Notes: a model not told the origin generated them from the letters alone. A stretch of DNA of 64,000 bases from an uncultured Collinsella sp. (GCA_937989875.1 CALKBO010000019.1:29321-93320); one strand, 5' to 3'. Positions 46,446-55,474 are shown, counted from the stretch's first letter. Made by a program: numbers and translations.

Positions 46446-46475
46446 ACAAAACCCGGGTCTCTTGCGAGGCCCGGG
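46446..46475 (-). terminator. Terminator of the tRNA operon
   Basis: Stem CCCGGGTCTC/GAGGCCCGGG (one mismatch) with a 4-nt loop, followed by TTTTG on the minus strand, 12 nt past the tRNA-Glu CCA end. Confidence 0.8.
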
Positions 46476-46486
46476 CATTCAATTTG

Positions 46487-46563
46487 TGGTAGCCCGTACC
46501 AGATTCGAACTGGTGATCTCCGCCTTGAGAGGGCGGCGTCCTAAACCGCTAGACGAACGGGCC
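46487..46563 (-). tRNA. tRNA-Glu (anticodon CTC)
   Basis: A 77-nt cloverleaf including an encoded CCA end. Acceptor GGCCCGT pairs with ACGGGCT. The anticodon stem CCGCC/GGCGG holds loop CTCTCAA, giving anticodon CTC for GAG codons. The T-loop is GTTCGAATC. It follows tRNA-Gln by 17 nt on the same transcript. Confidence 0.93.
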
Positions 46564-46580
46564 ATATGTAGCAAATGCAA

Positions 46581-46654
46581 TGGCTGGGATGGAGGGAGTC
46601 GAACCCCCATTGACGGAACCAGAATCCGCTGTCCTGCCATTAGACGACATCCCA
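46581..46654 (-). tRNA. tRNA-Gln (anticodon CTG)
   Basis: A 74-nt cloverleaf with encoded CCA. Acceptor TGGGATG pairs with CATCCCA. The anticodon loop TTCTGGT gives CTG for CAG codons. The T-loop is GTTCGACTC. It is first in a two-tRNA operon. Confidence 0.93.
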
Positions 46655-46698
46655 ATGATTGCATCGCTGCGCTCGGCTGTGCCTTTGCGCAAGAAAGA

Positions 46699-46727
46699 AA
46701 TATACGGGAAGCATCGCGATGACGCAA
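46699..46727 (-). promoter_or_regulatory. Promoter of the tRNA-Gln/tRNA-Glu operon
   Basis: On the minus strand, -35 TTGCGT (46722-46727), 17-bp spacer and -10 TATATT (46699-46704), about 45 nt before tRNA-Gln. Confidence 0.75.
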
Positions 46728-46914
46728 GTCTTAATTTTGACTTTTTTAAAATTGGCCTGATTTTAGCCAACCCGTGAAGGACCTGTGAAGCGACACATCT
46801 GCCCCTTATGGACAAAGGATGGCGAAGCGATACTTCGACAAGCACGCATAGCTCTTCGGCCCGCTCGGGTGGCCGCGGTTCAAAAACTGACCGGAGCAAG
46901 TCTGTCAGCGAAAA

Positions 46915-46950
46915 CTGTATCCCAAAATCGGCATCCAAAACGGGATACAG
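46915..46950. repeat. Short inverted repeat CTGTATCCC ... GGGATACAG
   Basis: Perfect 9-bp arms with an 18-nt centre in the gap between the tRNA promoter and the ArsC/Spx-like gene. It could be an operator dyad or a degenerate mobile palindrome. The remainder of 46728-46964 shows nothing recognised. Confidence 0.5.
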
Positions 46951-46964
46951 CTTCCCCGCAGTCG

Positions 46965-47324
46965 CTACAGCAACGCCTCGGTCCAAGCCGGCTCTTTGAA
47001 GCCGGGAATCGCAAAAGCATCGCCCACCAGCAGCGGTCGCTTAATCAGCATGCCGTCAGTCGCGAGTAGCTCAAAGCACTCCTGGTCCGTCATGCCAGCG
47101 TCCAGACGAGCCTTGAGCCCCAGCTCGCGATACTTCATGCCCGACGAGTTAAAAAAGCGTCGCACCGGCAATCCCGACCGCGCAACCCACGCGGAAAGCT
47201 CCTCGGCTGTTGGGTTATCCGCTACGATATCGCGATCGATATACTCAACCCCGTGCTCATCCAGCCATGCCTTAGCCTTTTTACAGGTAGAGCACTTGGG
47301 ATACTCAACAAATAGCACTGCCAC
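46965..47324 (-). CDS. ArsC/Spx family thioredoxin-fold protein
   Basis: A 119-residue protein of the ArsC/Spx/YffB family. The redox motif is YPKCSTCKKAKAWL (CxxC), and the C-terminus has LIKRPLLVGDAFAIPGF, the conserved Arg-Pro region. Family members are arsenate reductases, transcription factors (Spx) or uncharacterised; this one is not further assigned. The GTG at 47324 is preceded by GAGGAG with 6 nt spacing and gives the usual family length; an ATG farther upstream would add an unrelated tail. Confidence 0.8.
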   Translation of the reverse strand: MAVLFVEYPKCSTCKKAKAWLDEHGVEYIDRDIVADNPTAEELSAWVARSGLPVRRFFNSSGMKYRELGLKARLDAGMTDQECFELLATDGMLIKRPLLVGDAFAIPGFKEPAWTEALL

Positions 47325-47390
47325 AGGAATCTCCTCTTCGTAAAGACGCATGTCTGGGTAAGCGCCGATGCGTCGATGGCGCGTATCGAC

Positions 47391-47638
47391 GGTTGACATT
47401 GTAACCGGTTGCCATAAAGAGTATCCAACGATGCCGGTAGTATCTTGGGTATCCAGACACGTCTTGCATGGGCGCCGACGGGACGGGTGGCATAACGCGC
47501 CAACGCGGCCACCAGCAGCACCAGCACGATAGCGGTGACATAGCCCGCAGCATCGAAACCCAGGTCAATAATGTCGAAGTGCCTGCCGGGAACAAAAATC
47601 TTATGCACCCGGTCGCCAACCAAGTTTTTTCTGGCCAA
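47391..47638 (-). pseudogene. Possible VanZ-family remnant (C-terminal part)
   Basis: Translation reads IFVPGRHFDIIDLGFDAAGY followed by a hydrophobic VTAIVLVLLVAAL segment. This resembles the conserved C-terminal part of VanZ-like membrane proteins (F.pgR..D..D...N..G). The frame begins right at the RNase R stop with no ribosome site, and the N-terminal two thirds are absent. It then runs on without similarity. I read it as a decayed fragment; it could be chance. Confidence 0.3.
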
Positions 47639-47639
47639 A

Positions 47640-49775
47640 CTAATGGATGAGCTTAAAGTCCAAGTGCCCGCGGGTCGTGTTGACGCGCGAGACCTCGATG
47701 ATCACGCGTTGCCCCAACTCAAAACGGCGCCCCGTGTCGGCACCCGTCAACGTGAGCGCGTCCTCGTCAAACTCGAACCACTCGCTTCCCAAACTCTTAA
47801 TCGAGACCAAGCCCTCGACCTGTGTCAGGTCGAGGCGCACAAAGAAGCCCATGCTGCTGACCCACGAAATGGTTCCGGCATAGCGCTCGCCCAGACGATC
47901 CTCGTAATACTGGGCAATCTTGATCTTTTGCGTCGCATGGCTGGCGGCGTCGGCCGCACGCTCGGCATCGCTGCATGCACGGCAAATCTGCGGCAAGATG
48001 CGCGGCAGCGACTCGCGACCCCTGCCGATCAGCCGCGGCGTGCGCACCAAGGCATCCTTGCCGCCCAGCTGCTCATACGCCAGCTGCAATTTGAGCACGC
48101 GATGGACAACAAGGTCCGGATAGCGTCGGATAGGGCTCGTAAAGTGGCAGTAGCACGGCGCGGCGAGCGCAAAGTGGCCCTCGTTGCGCGGCTTGTACAG
48201 CGCGCGCTGCATACTGCGCAATAGCAACGTGTTGACAAGCGGGGCATTTGCCGTGCCAGCGGCAGCGTCAACCGCCGCCTGCAGCTCATCGGGACTTCCC
48301 AGGGCAATGCCGGCCGCGCGGCGATCGTCGATGATACCCAGCTGCGCCAGCGCCACAGCGGCCCCGTGCAAGCTGTCGGGGCTGGGATCCTCATGCACGC
48401 GATAGCATGCCTCAATATCGCGGTCTGCCAGCCACTCGGCAACGCACTCGTTGGCAAGCAGCATAGCTTCCTCGATGAGCGACGTGGCACACGAGCGCTC
48501 GCGGGCCACGATCTGCACGGGAATGCCATCCTCGTCCAGCAAAGCGCGAATCTCCGCCGTGTCAAAGTCGACCGAGCCGCGCGCACGGCGAATGCGACGG
48601 CGTCGCTCGGCAAGCTCGTTGGCAGCAACTAGGAAATCGCTCAGATCCACGTCGTAGTCGCGGGCAGTCTCTTCGCAAGTCAAACCGCGCTCAAGCGCCT
48701 CCTCGCGCGACGCCTCGGCTGCAGCAACATCCTCGGCGGCACCTTCCAACACGGAGTACTCCACCGCACCGGCACGCACCAGCAGTGCCTCGGCACCGTC
48801 ATAGTCCATGCGCACGCGCGAGCGAATCACGCTGGGATACGGATCGTAGTGGCGGACGTGCCCCTGCGCATCGAGCTCGATGTCGACGGTAAACGCCAGG
48901 CGATCCTCGTCGGGGCGCAAGGAACACAGGTCATTCGACAGGCGCTCGGGCAACATGGGGAGCACGCGATCGGCAAGGTACACCGACGTCGTGCGATGGC
49001 GAGCCTCTAGGTCGATGTGTCCATCCCAGGCCACATAATGCGATACATCGGCGATATGGACACCCAGCTTGTAGCCGCCCTGCGTCGTGCGCTCCAAAGA
49101 GATGGCGTCGTCAAAGTCGCGCGCGTCGACCGGATCGATCGTGATGATAAAACGGTCGCGCAGATCACGGCGAAGTGGGTCCTTAAGAGCTGTCGCCACG
49201 TCGAGCGATAGCTCCTCGGCCTCGGCAAGGGCGGTCTCGGGATAACTATCGGTATAGCCGTAACGAGCCATGACATATTGAACGCCCAAGTCGGGTGCAT
49301 CGTCGCCGCCAATGCGGCGCTCAAGAGTCACGGTGCCCGATTCCAAGCGTGTCGGATAGCTCAAAATGCGTGCGACGACTGCATCGCCCGGATGCACGCC
49401 CAAACGCTCCGCCGAAGTATCCTCGGGCAAAATAAAGAAATCGGCCTTGAGACGCGAATCAAGCGGCTCGATCACACCGAGGGGGCCTGCCGTCTGATAC
49501 GTGCCCACCACGCTTATGGCCGCGCGCTCGACAACGCCCTCGATCACGGCACGGCGATCGCCGCGCGGTCCGGTCTTAATGCTCACGGCCACGATGTCGC
49601 CGTCCATAATCTCGCGCTTGCCGCGACCCATAACCTTATAGTCGCCATTATCGGTGACAACATAGGCGCTGTGCTCATGGAGCTGCACGCGGCCCGTCAG
49701 GCTGGGACGCCGCTCGCTGCGCACCGGCGCGCGCTTGTTGCGAGCGCTACGCTTATGTTTGTTATTGCGCCCCAT
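47640..49775 (-). CDS. rnr: Ribonuclease R
   Basis: A 711-residue 3'-5' exoribonuclease. Order: a basic N-terminus, OB/cold-shock domains, the RNB catalytic domain with DPVDARDFDDAISLE (catalytic Asp cluster) and HIADVSHYV, and a C-terminal S1 domain (YAGTISWVSSMGFFVRL, shortened here). It degrades structured RNA and works with SmpB-tmRNA in quality control; smpB lies about 2 kb away. The ATG follows TAAGGAGGCGCC. Confidence 0.93.
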   Translation of the reverse strand: MGRNNKHKRSARNKRAPVRSERRPSLTGRVQLHEHSAYVVTDNGDYKVMGRGKREIMDGDIVAVSIKTGPRGDRRAVIEGVVERAAISVVGTYQTAGPLGVIEPLDSRLKADFFILPEDTSAERLGVHPGDAVVARILSYPTRLESGTVTLERRIGGDDAPDLGVQYVMARYGYTDSYPETALAEAEELSLDVATALKDPLRRDLRDRFIITIDPVDARDFDDAISLERTTQGGYKLGVHIADVSHYVAWDGHIDLEARHRTTSVYLADRVLPMLPERLSNDLCSLRPDEDRLAFTVDIELDAQGHVRHYDPYPSVIRSRVRMDYDGAEALLVRAGAVEYSVLEGAAEDVAAAEASREEALERGLTCEETARDYDVDLSDFLVAANELAERRRRIRRARGSVDFDTAEIRALLDEDGIPVQIVARERSCATSLIEEAMLLANECVAEWLADRDIEACYRVHEDPSPDSLHGAAVALAQLGIIDDRRAAGIALGSPDELQAAVDAAAGTANAPLVNTLLLRSMQRALYKPRNEGHFALAAPCYCHFTSPIRRYPDLVVHRVLKLQLAYEQLGGKDALVRTPRLIGRGRESLPRILPQICRACSDAERAADAASHATQKIKIAQYYEDRLGERYAGTISWVSSMGFFVRLDLTQVEGLVSIKSLGSEWFEFDEDALTLTGADTGRRFELGQRVIIEVSRVNTTRGHLDFKLIH

Positions 49776-49984
49776 GGCGCCTCCTTACTATCTGTTGCGG
49801 GGCCCGCAGGCGCAACCGCATCATGTCAAAACACCGTGCAGGCCTAAACCGCACGCATCAAAGAGTCTACCCAATCAACAACAGGGCACGCACCTCGCGT
49901 CATGATCCCTATGTGACGGAGAAAATCGAATTATCGAGACAAGCCGAACTGCCAGTGAGCCCTTTTCCTCCGTCGCACGGGAAT

Positions 49985-50020
49985 TAAAAAACGGGCCGCC
50001 CCAGAGCGGGACGGCCCGTT
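49985..50020 (-). terminator. Terminator of ftsE-ftsX
   Basis: A GC-rich stem AACGGGCCG(C)CCC/GGG(A)CGGCCCGTT followed by TTTTTTAATT on the minus strand, 25 nt after the ftsX stop. Confidence 0.85.
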
Positions 50021-50043
50021 AGCAAAACTAATTCCAGCTGTGT

Positions 50044-50964
50044 CTACACGCGCAGGTAGCGACGCATGGCAATGGCGGAACCAAAGAGACCGATGATCAC
50101 GCCGACCAGGATCAGTGCGGCATACGTCACCAGGTAGTATTGCATCGGCAGCGCAAACGACATCCAGCCAATGCTCTCCTGAAGACGCGGAACCAACAGG
50201 TTGCGAAGCAGCTCCAAAACACCGATGGAAAGCAGCGAGCCCAAAACGGCCTGCAGCACGCCCTCGGTGATAAACGGACCGCGAATAAAGCCATTGCTGG
50301 CGCCCACCAGGCGCATGATAGCAATCTCGCGGCGGCGAGCCGTAATCGACAGGCGAATCGTGTTGTTGATAAAGATAAACGCGATAAACGTCAGCAAACC
50401 AACAAGCACAACGGCAGCGATGCGGATGTAGTTCGTCACCTGGAACAGGCGGCTCACTTCCTCCTGACCGTACAGAACGCTCGCATCGACGTCACCGTCA
50501 TCCGCGATCTTCTGGAAATCGGAGTTCTTCTTGAGCTTCTTGGCCGTGCTCTCGACCTGGGACGGATCGTCCATCTCGATCGCGAACGAAGCAGGCAGCG
50601 GATTCTGGCCATCAAGTGCACTCAGAGTGGCGTCGGCGTTACCCGACATCTTGCTCGTGTACTCGGCCAGCGCGTCGTCCTTGTCCTTATAGGTCACGGA
50701 CTTAACGTTGTTCCACGTCTTGAGCTCACTCTCGAAAGCCTGGACGTCGGCCTGGTCGGCGTCATCGCTAATAAACGCGTTGATAACAACCTGGTCCTCA
50801 ACGGTGCCGATCACGGAGTTCAGCATCGCGGAACCCATGATGAACAGGCCGATGATAAACAGCGAAAGGAAAATCGTGATGACGGCGCCGAGCGAGGTGG
50901 TCCAGTTACGGAAGAAGTGGCTCATTGCCTCTTTGAGCGAATAGCCCACGTTAGTTGGTGCCAT
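50044..50964 (-). CDS. ftsX: Cell division protein FtsX
   Basis: A 306-residue membrane protein with the FtsX topology: a first membrane segment near residues 23-45 (VITIFLSLFIIGLFIMGS), a large extracytoplasmic loop to about residue 180, then three C-terminal segments ending in FGSAIAMRRYLRV. With FtsE it regulates peptidoglycan hydrolases at the septum. The start codon lies inside the end of ftsE (14-bp overlap), showing tight coupling. GGGGAGG is upstream at rather long spacing. Confidence 0.93.
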   Translation of the reverse strand: MAPTNVGYSLKEAMSHFFRNWTTSLGAVITIFLSLFIIGLFIMGSAMLNSVIGTVEDQVVINAFISDDADQADVQAFESELKTWNNVKSVTYKDKDDALAEYTSKMSGNADATLSALDGQNPLPASFAIEMDDPSQVESTAKKLKKNSDFQKIADDGDVDASVLYGQEEVSRLFQVTNYIRIAAVVLVGLLTFIAFIFINNTIRLSITARRREIAIMRLVGASNGFIRGPFITEGVLQAVLGSLLSIGVLELLRNLLVPRLQESIGWMSFALPMQYYLVTYAALILVGVIIGLFGSAIAMRRYLRV

Positions 50965-52168
50965 AGTTGCCGTAACCTCCCCTCTCCTGGTCGCGGATTA
51001 CGTGGCCGCCCTCGAGGGCGATCACGCGACGATGCATACTATCGACCATCTCGCGATCGTGGGTAGCCACGATCACGGTCGTGCCGGTGCGGTTAATGCG
51101 CTCGAGCAGCTTCATGATGCCGAGCGAAATTGCCGGGTCGAGGTTGCCCGTTGGCTCGTCGCAAATCAGCAGCGGCGGACGGTTGACCATGGCGCGGGCG
51201 ACGGCCACGCGCTGTTGCTCGCCGCCGGAAAGCTGATCGGGCAGCGAGTCCATCTGATCGGCCAAACCGACCAGACGCAGTACCTCGGGCACCTGGCTGC
51301 GAATGACGCCCTTGGGCTTGCCTATGCACTGCAGGGCAAACGCCACGTTTTCATAGGCGGTCTTTTGCGGCAGAAGCTTAAAGTCCTGGAACACGGCGCC
51401 AATCTGGCGGCGCAGGAAGGGAACCTTGCGGTTCTTGATTTTCATGAGATCCTGACCGGCGACCAAAATGCGACCGCTCGTAGGCCTGACATCACGGTTG
51501 AGCGTGGAAAGCAGCGTGGTCTTACCCGATCCGGAATGACCGACCAAGAAGACGAACTCACCCGGATAGATCTCGATGTTGATGTCGTCGAGTGCGGGCT
51601 TGTTGGGCTGTGCCGGGTAGATCTTGGTGACATGCTCCATCAGAATGACGGGCTCGACACCGGCCTGCTTGGCCATCTTCTTGCGACTTGCCTGCGGATC
51701 GATAGGCGCGAACACCGACGTAAAATCGGGGTTGTTGAGAGCGTTGTCAAGACTTGCGACCTCGGCAGCCTGATCATTCTCGACCATGGGCGCAGCGGGC
51801 TGCGTAGGATCGGGAATGCCGGCAAAGAGGCCGGACTGCGCCGGTTGCGGCGCGGGCGTAGCAGGAACCATGGGATCGGGAATGCCCGCCATGGTCGGCT
51901 GAGGCTCGGCTGACGTCTGAGGCTGGTTCACGCGAGCAGTCACCTTTTGGACGGGCTCAAAGCCCGCAGCGGCAGAAAGCTCGACATCGCTGGTGGGATT
52001 GTAGGCAAAGGGATCGGATGCCGGCCGTGCCTGATCTGCCGGCTGTGCGGGGGCCTGGGCAATATGCTGGCCCTCTGAATCCGGAGTGGCGAAACGTGTG
52101 CCCGGGACACCTTGCCGTGTCTTGGGGGCCTCATCGCCCGCACCGGAGGTACGGAAGTGGTTACCCAC
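50951..52168 (-). CDS. ftsE: Cell division ATPase FtsE with long N-terminal extension
   Basis: A 405-residue protein. The C-terminal 230 residues (from about 172) are canonical FtsE: Walker A GHSGSGKT, signature LSGGEQQR, Walker B LLICDEPTGNLD and switch His in VATHD. The first 170 residues are Pro/Ala/Gln-rich, with two IPDP-containing repeats (MAGIPDPMVPATP and FAGIPDPTQPAAP), and look disordered; standard FtsE has only about 220-230 residues. The GTG start has AAGGAG 5 nt upstream, so the extension is probably translated. An internal start near residue 165 is the alternative. Confidence 0.9.
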   Translation of the reverse strand: MGNHFRTSGAGDEAPKTRQGVPGTRFATPDSEGQHIAQAPAQPADQARPASDPFAYNPTSDVELSAAAGFEPVQKVTARVNQPQTSAEPQPTMAGIPDPMVPATPAPQPAQSGLFAGIPDPTQPAAPMVENDQAAEVASLDNALNNPDFTSVFAPIDPQASRKKMAKQAGVEPVILMEHVTKIYPAQPNKPALDDINIEIYPGEFVFLVGHSGSGKTTLLSTLNRDVRPTSGRILVAGQDLMKIKNRKVPFLRRQIGAVFQDFKLLPQKTAYENVAFALQCIGKPKGVIRSQVPEVLRLVGLADQMDSLPDQLSGGEQQRVAVARAMVNRPPLLICDEPTGNLDPAISLGIMKLLERINRTGTTVIVATHDREMVDSMHRRVIALEGGHVIRDQERGGYGNYGTN

Positions 52169-52270
52169 TGGTGCTCCTTATCATCGTGCGTTTAAACTAC
52201 ATGAGCGCTTTGTATTTTAGCAGCATTAGCTTCGCTGCACATAAGACGCACGGTTTTGCAACCCCCACCA

Positions 52271-52397
52271 GCCTCCGGACGGGGCTCGCTTTGAAAACGT
52301 CCTCGCGCATAAAACCTGCTTATCTTGCTCCTGCGGAGCTCCAGATAAGCAGGTTTCGCGCTGCGGATTGTTTTCAAAGCGAGCCCCGTCCGGAGGC
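52271..52397. repeat. Large nested palindrome, 127 bp
   Basis: Perfect 28-bp outer arms (52271-52298 and 52370-52397, beginning GCCTCCGGACGGGGCTCG) enclose perfect 14-bp inner arms AAACCTGCTTATCT (52312-52325 and 52343-52356) and a GCTCC/GGAGC core. Between them the arms are only partly matched. It lies in the 420-bp gap before ftsE, with another GGGCCCGC hairpin at about 52457-52492. Confidence 0.85.
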
Positions 52398-52508
52398 TTT
52401 CGCCAACATCACCGTTGGAGGCGTCAGGCTGAGTTGCACTTTGCTGGTCTGGGCCCGCTTCCCGGAGGAAGCCCTTGCTTGGTGCGGGCCCGATTTGTTT
52501 GTTACCGA

Positions 52509-52545
52509 CAAAAACAGGGGCGCCCTCTTTGGGTGCGCCCCTGTT
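52509..52545 (-). terminator. Terminator of the transketolase operon
   Basis: Stem AACAGGGGCGC/GCGCCCCTGTT with an inner CCC/GGG pairing, followed by TTTTTG on the minus strand, about 45 nt past the last transketolase stop. Confidence 0.85.
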
Positions 52546-52591
52546 CTGGCTTGCATACGGTTGCTGAAGCGATACTTTGCCTCGTCTTGCC

Positions 52592-53533
52592 CTAGGCCAA
52601 GAACTCCTTGGTGGTTGCCATGATGTTGGCGGCATCCAGGCCGTACTTGTGCAGGAGCTCGGCGCCCGGGCCGGACTCGCCAAAGGTGTCGTTGACGCCG
52701 ATCTTCTTGAGCGGCGTCGGGCACTGCTCGCAAAGCACGTCGGCAACGGCGCTGCCCAGGCCACCGATCACGGAGTGCTCCTCGACGGTCACGACGTGGC
52801 CGGTCTTGGCGGCGCTCTTGACGATCAGATCGGCGTCGATGGGCTTAATGGTGTGCATGTTGATGACCTCGGCGTCGATGCCCTCGGCAGCGAGCTGCTC
52901 GGCAGCCTCGAGAGCCTCGCCAACCATCAGGCCGCAGGCGATGATGGTCACATCGGCGCCCTCACGCATGACGATGCCGCGGCCCGGCTCGAACTTGTAG
53001 GTCTCGGGGTCGTTGATGACCGGCGAGGCCAAACGGGCAAAGCGCATGTACACGGGGCCGTCGCACTCGTAGGCGGCGCGGACCACGGCGCGGGCCTCCA
53101 CGTCGTCGGCCGGGACAATAACGGTCATGCCAGGGATAACACGCATAAGGGCGATATCCTCGCAGCACTGGTGCGTGGCACCGTCCTCGCCCACCGAAAT
53201 ACCGGCGTGCGTGGCGCCGATCTTGACGTTGAGGTGCGGATAGCCGATGGAGTTACGGACCTGCTCAAAAGCGCGGCCGGCGGCAAACATGGCAAAGGTG
53301 CTCGCAAAGGCAGTACGACCGGTGGTCGCGATACCGGCGGCGACACCCATCAGGTTGCTCTCGGCAATGCCCACGTCAAAGAAGCGGTCGGGGCAGGCGG
53401 CCTTAAACTTACCGGTCTGCGTGGCGGCGGCCAGGTCGGCGTCGAGGACCACAAAGTCGTCGTGCTCGGCAGCGAGCTCAACGAGGGCCTCGCCGTAGCT
53501 TACACGCGTGGCGATTTTCTTGACGTCTGCCAT
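52592..53533 (-). CDS. Transketolase, C-terminal subunit
   Basis: A 313-residue protein carrying the pyrimidine-binding and C-terminal domains of a two-subunit transketolase. Typical elements are VLDADLAAATQTGKF, FFDVGIAESNLMGVAAG (Glu of the TPP pyrimidine-binding site) and GATHQCCEDIALMR. Transketolase moves two-carbon units in the pentose phosphate pathway. The stop codon of the N-terminal subunit lies 1 nt before this ATG, with AGGAG upstream. Split transketolases are common in Firmicutes, Archaea and some Actinobacteria. Confidence 0.92.
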   Translation of the reverse strand: MADVKKIATRVSYGEALVELAAEHDDFVVLDADLAAATQTGKFKAACPDRFFDVGIAESNLMGVAAGIATTGRTAFASTFAMFAAGRAFEQVRNSIGYPHLNVKIGATHAGISVGEDGATHQCCEDIALMRVIPGMTVIVPADDVEARAVVRAAYECDGPVYMRFARLASPVINDPETYKFEPGRGIVMREGADVTIIACGLMVGEALEAAEQLAAEGIDAEVINMHTIKPIDADLIVKSAAKTGHVVTVEEHSVIGGLGSAVADVLCEQCPTPLKKIGVNDTFGESGPGAELLHKYGLDAANIMATTKEFLA

Positions 53534-53534
53534 C

Positions 53535-54365
53535 CTAGAGCTCCTCTCCGGCGGCCGTGAGCTCTGCCATGGCCTGCTCAAACTGTTCATCGTTGGGGGC
53601 CTTGCCGTGCCAACCAACCTGGTTTTCCATAAAGGAAACACCCTTGCCCTTCATGGTCTCGGCGATAATGGCGGTAGGCTGACCCTTGGTGGCGCGAGCC
53701 TCGGCAAAGGCGGCGCGAATCTGACCGAAGTCGTTGCCGTCGGCGAGCTCCACCACGTGGAACTTAAAGGCGCGGAACTTGTCGGCGAGCGGCATGGGAT
53801 CGTTGACCTCCTCGACGGGACCGTCAATCTGCAGGCCGTTGTGGTCAACGATCACGCAGAGGTTGTCGAGCTGCTGATTGCCGGCAAACATGGCGGCCTC
53901 CCAGACCTGGCCCTCCTCGCTCTCGCCGTCGCCCAGCAGGGCGTACGTGCGGTAAGTATCGCCCCAGTGCTTGGCGGCGACGGCCATGCCCACGGCGGCG
54001 GAGATGCCCTGGCCCAGCGAGCCGGTGGACATGTCGACGCCCGGGGTATCGTTCATGTTGGGGTGGCCCTGCAGGTGGCTGCCGATATGGCGCAGCGTCT
54101 CGAGGTCCTCCTTGGGGAAGAATCCGCGCTCGGCGAGCACGGCGTACAGACCCGGAGCGCAATGGCCCTTGGAGAGCACAAAGCGGTCGCGGTCGGCCTT
54201 GCGAGGATCGGCCGGGTCGACATTCATTTCCTCAAAGTACAGATAAGTCATGATGTCGGCAGAGCCGAGCGAACCGCCCGGATGGCCGGACTTGGCAGCG
54301 TGCACGCCGGTGACGATGCCCTTCCTTACCTCGTTGGCAACCTTTTTGAGCTCTTCGTCGCTCAT
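53535..54365 (-). CDS. Transketolase, N-terminal (TPP-binding) subunit
   Basis: A 276-residue protein with the TPP diphosphate-binding motif GDGESEEGQVWEAAMFAG through IVDHN (GDG...N) and upstream SKGHCAPGLYA and HPGGSLGSAD. It pairs with the following subunit gene. AGGAAGGCACA lies before the ATG. The 54366-54572 gap upstream is AT-rich near 54480-54515 and probably holds the promoter. Confidence 0.92.
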   Translation of the reverse strand: MSDEELKKVANEVRKGIVTGVHAAKSGHPGGSLGSADIMTYLYFEEMNVDPADPRKADRDRFVLSKGHCAPGLYAVLAERGFFPKEDLETLRHIGSHLQGHPNMNDTPGVDMSTGSLGQGISAAVGMAVAAKHWGDTYRTYALLGDGESEEGQVWEAAMFAGNQQLDNLCVIVDHNGLQIDGPVEEVNDPMPLADKFRAFKFHVVELADGNDFGQIRAAFAEARATKGQPTAIIAETMKGKGVSFMENQVGWHGKAPNDEQFEQAMAELTAAGEEL

Positions 54366-54572
54366 TGTGCCTTCCTTTCATCCTCTTTAGACAAGATGCG
54401 CACGGCGCAGAAGGTAATCCCAACCCAGCCGCAATGCACGTGCGCCATTCATTATGCTGGAAACTGAAGGCTTTACCAGAGTTTTTATCATTATTTGAAT
54501 AATTTAGCTGGCAGACCCGCTGATGAATCGGTTTATCAATGTGAACGTCTTTTGGATGGAGCGCAGTCTGCC

Positions 54573-55463
54573 CTACGCGTTAATGTCCTTGAACCCCTCG
54601 CCGAAGGCTTCCGTAACGTCGGCGACCGTCACGATAGCTTGAGGATCGCGCTCGCGCACGATGGTCTTGAGTGTATTGAGCTCGCGGCGGCTAACGATCA
54701 CCATAATCACCGGCTTCTCCGCGCCCGAATACATGCCGGTCGCCTTTAATTTAGTGCAGCCGCGACCCAGGCCATACATGATATCGGCCGCGATATCGGG
54801 GAAATTCTCCGAGATGATGAGCACCATACGGCGCTTGTTGCCGCCATCGACCACAGCGTCGATCACATAGCCGCTAATTACCATCGAAAGCCCTGCATAC
54901 AGCGCGTTCTCCAGAGAGAAGACGGGGGCCGATGCCGCGCATACGGCGACATCGATCGCCATGACGGTCGAACCCACCGGCAGCGAGGTATTACGCGAGA
55001 TAATCTGGCCGATGGTGTCGGAGCCGCCGGTGTTGGCGCCGGCGCGTAACACCATGCCGTAACCAATGCCCGTGATAATGCCGCCCCACATAGCGGGAAG
55101 CATCAGGTCTGCATCCGCCAGAGGCGCTACAAACGGGGCAAACAGGTCGGTAAAGAAGCCCAGTAGCACAAAGCCTGTCGCCGTCTGTACCACATAGAAC
55201 ATGCCGCCCTCGCGCATGACGACCAGCAACAGCAAGGCGTTCATCACGATGGTTTGGATACCGACGGGCAGCGACACGCCTCGCGCGGCACCGACCGCCT
55301 GGATAATAGTCGCAAGGCCCGTAACGCCACCGGCGGCAAGACCGTTGGGAATCAAAAACAGGTCGGTCGCGATGGCCGCCAAAGCGCACCCAAGCATAAT
55401 CTGGGGCAGATCGTGGAAGAAGTTCATTGAAAGAATGCGCTTGATATCCAGACGATATGCCAT
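54573..55463 (-). CDS. YitT family membrane protein (DUF161/DUF2179)
   Basis: A 296-residue protein with five or six membrane segments in the first 200 residues, including LIPNGLAAGGVTGLATI and GADTIGQII-like GGSDTIGQII. A C-terminal cytosolic DUF2179 domain follows (VIMVIVSRRELNTLKTIVRE, part). Function of YitT proteins is not established. The ATG follows GAGGGGGG. A terminator for prfB ends only about 10 nt upstream of that ribosome site, so the promoter must be inside or before the hairpin, or read-through is used. Confidence 0.8.
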   Translation of the reverse strand: MAYRLDIKRILSMNFFHDLPQIMLGCALAAIATDLFLIPNGLAAGGVTGLATIIQAVGAARGVSLPVGIQTIVMNALLLLVVMREGGMFYVVQTATGFVLLGFFTDLFAPFVAPLADADLMLPAMWGGIITGIGYGMVLRAGANTGGSDTIGQIISRNTSLPVGSTVMAIDVAVCAASAPVFSLENALYAGLSMVISGYVIDAVVDGGNKRRMVLIISENFPDIAADIMYGLGRGCTKLKATGMYSGAEKPVIMVIVSRRELNTLKTIVRERDPQAIVTVADVTEAFGEGFKDINA

Positions 55464-55474
55464 GCTGCCCCCCT

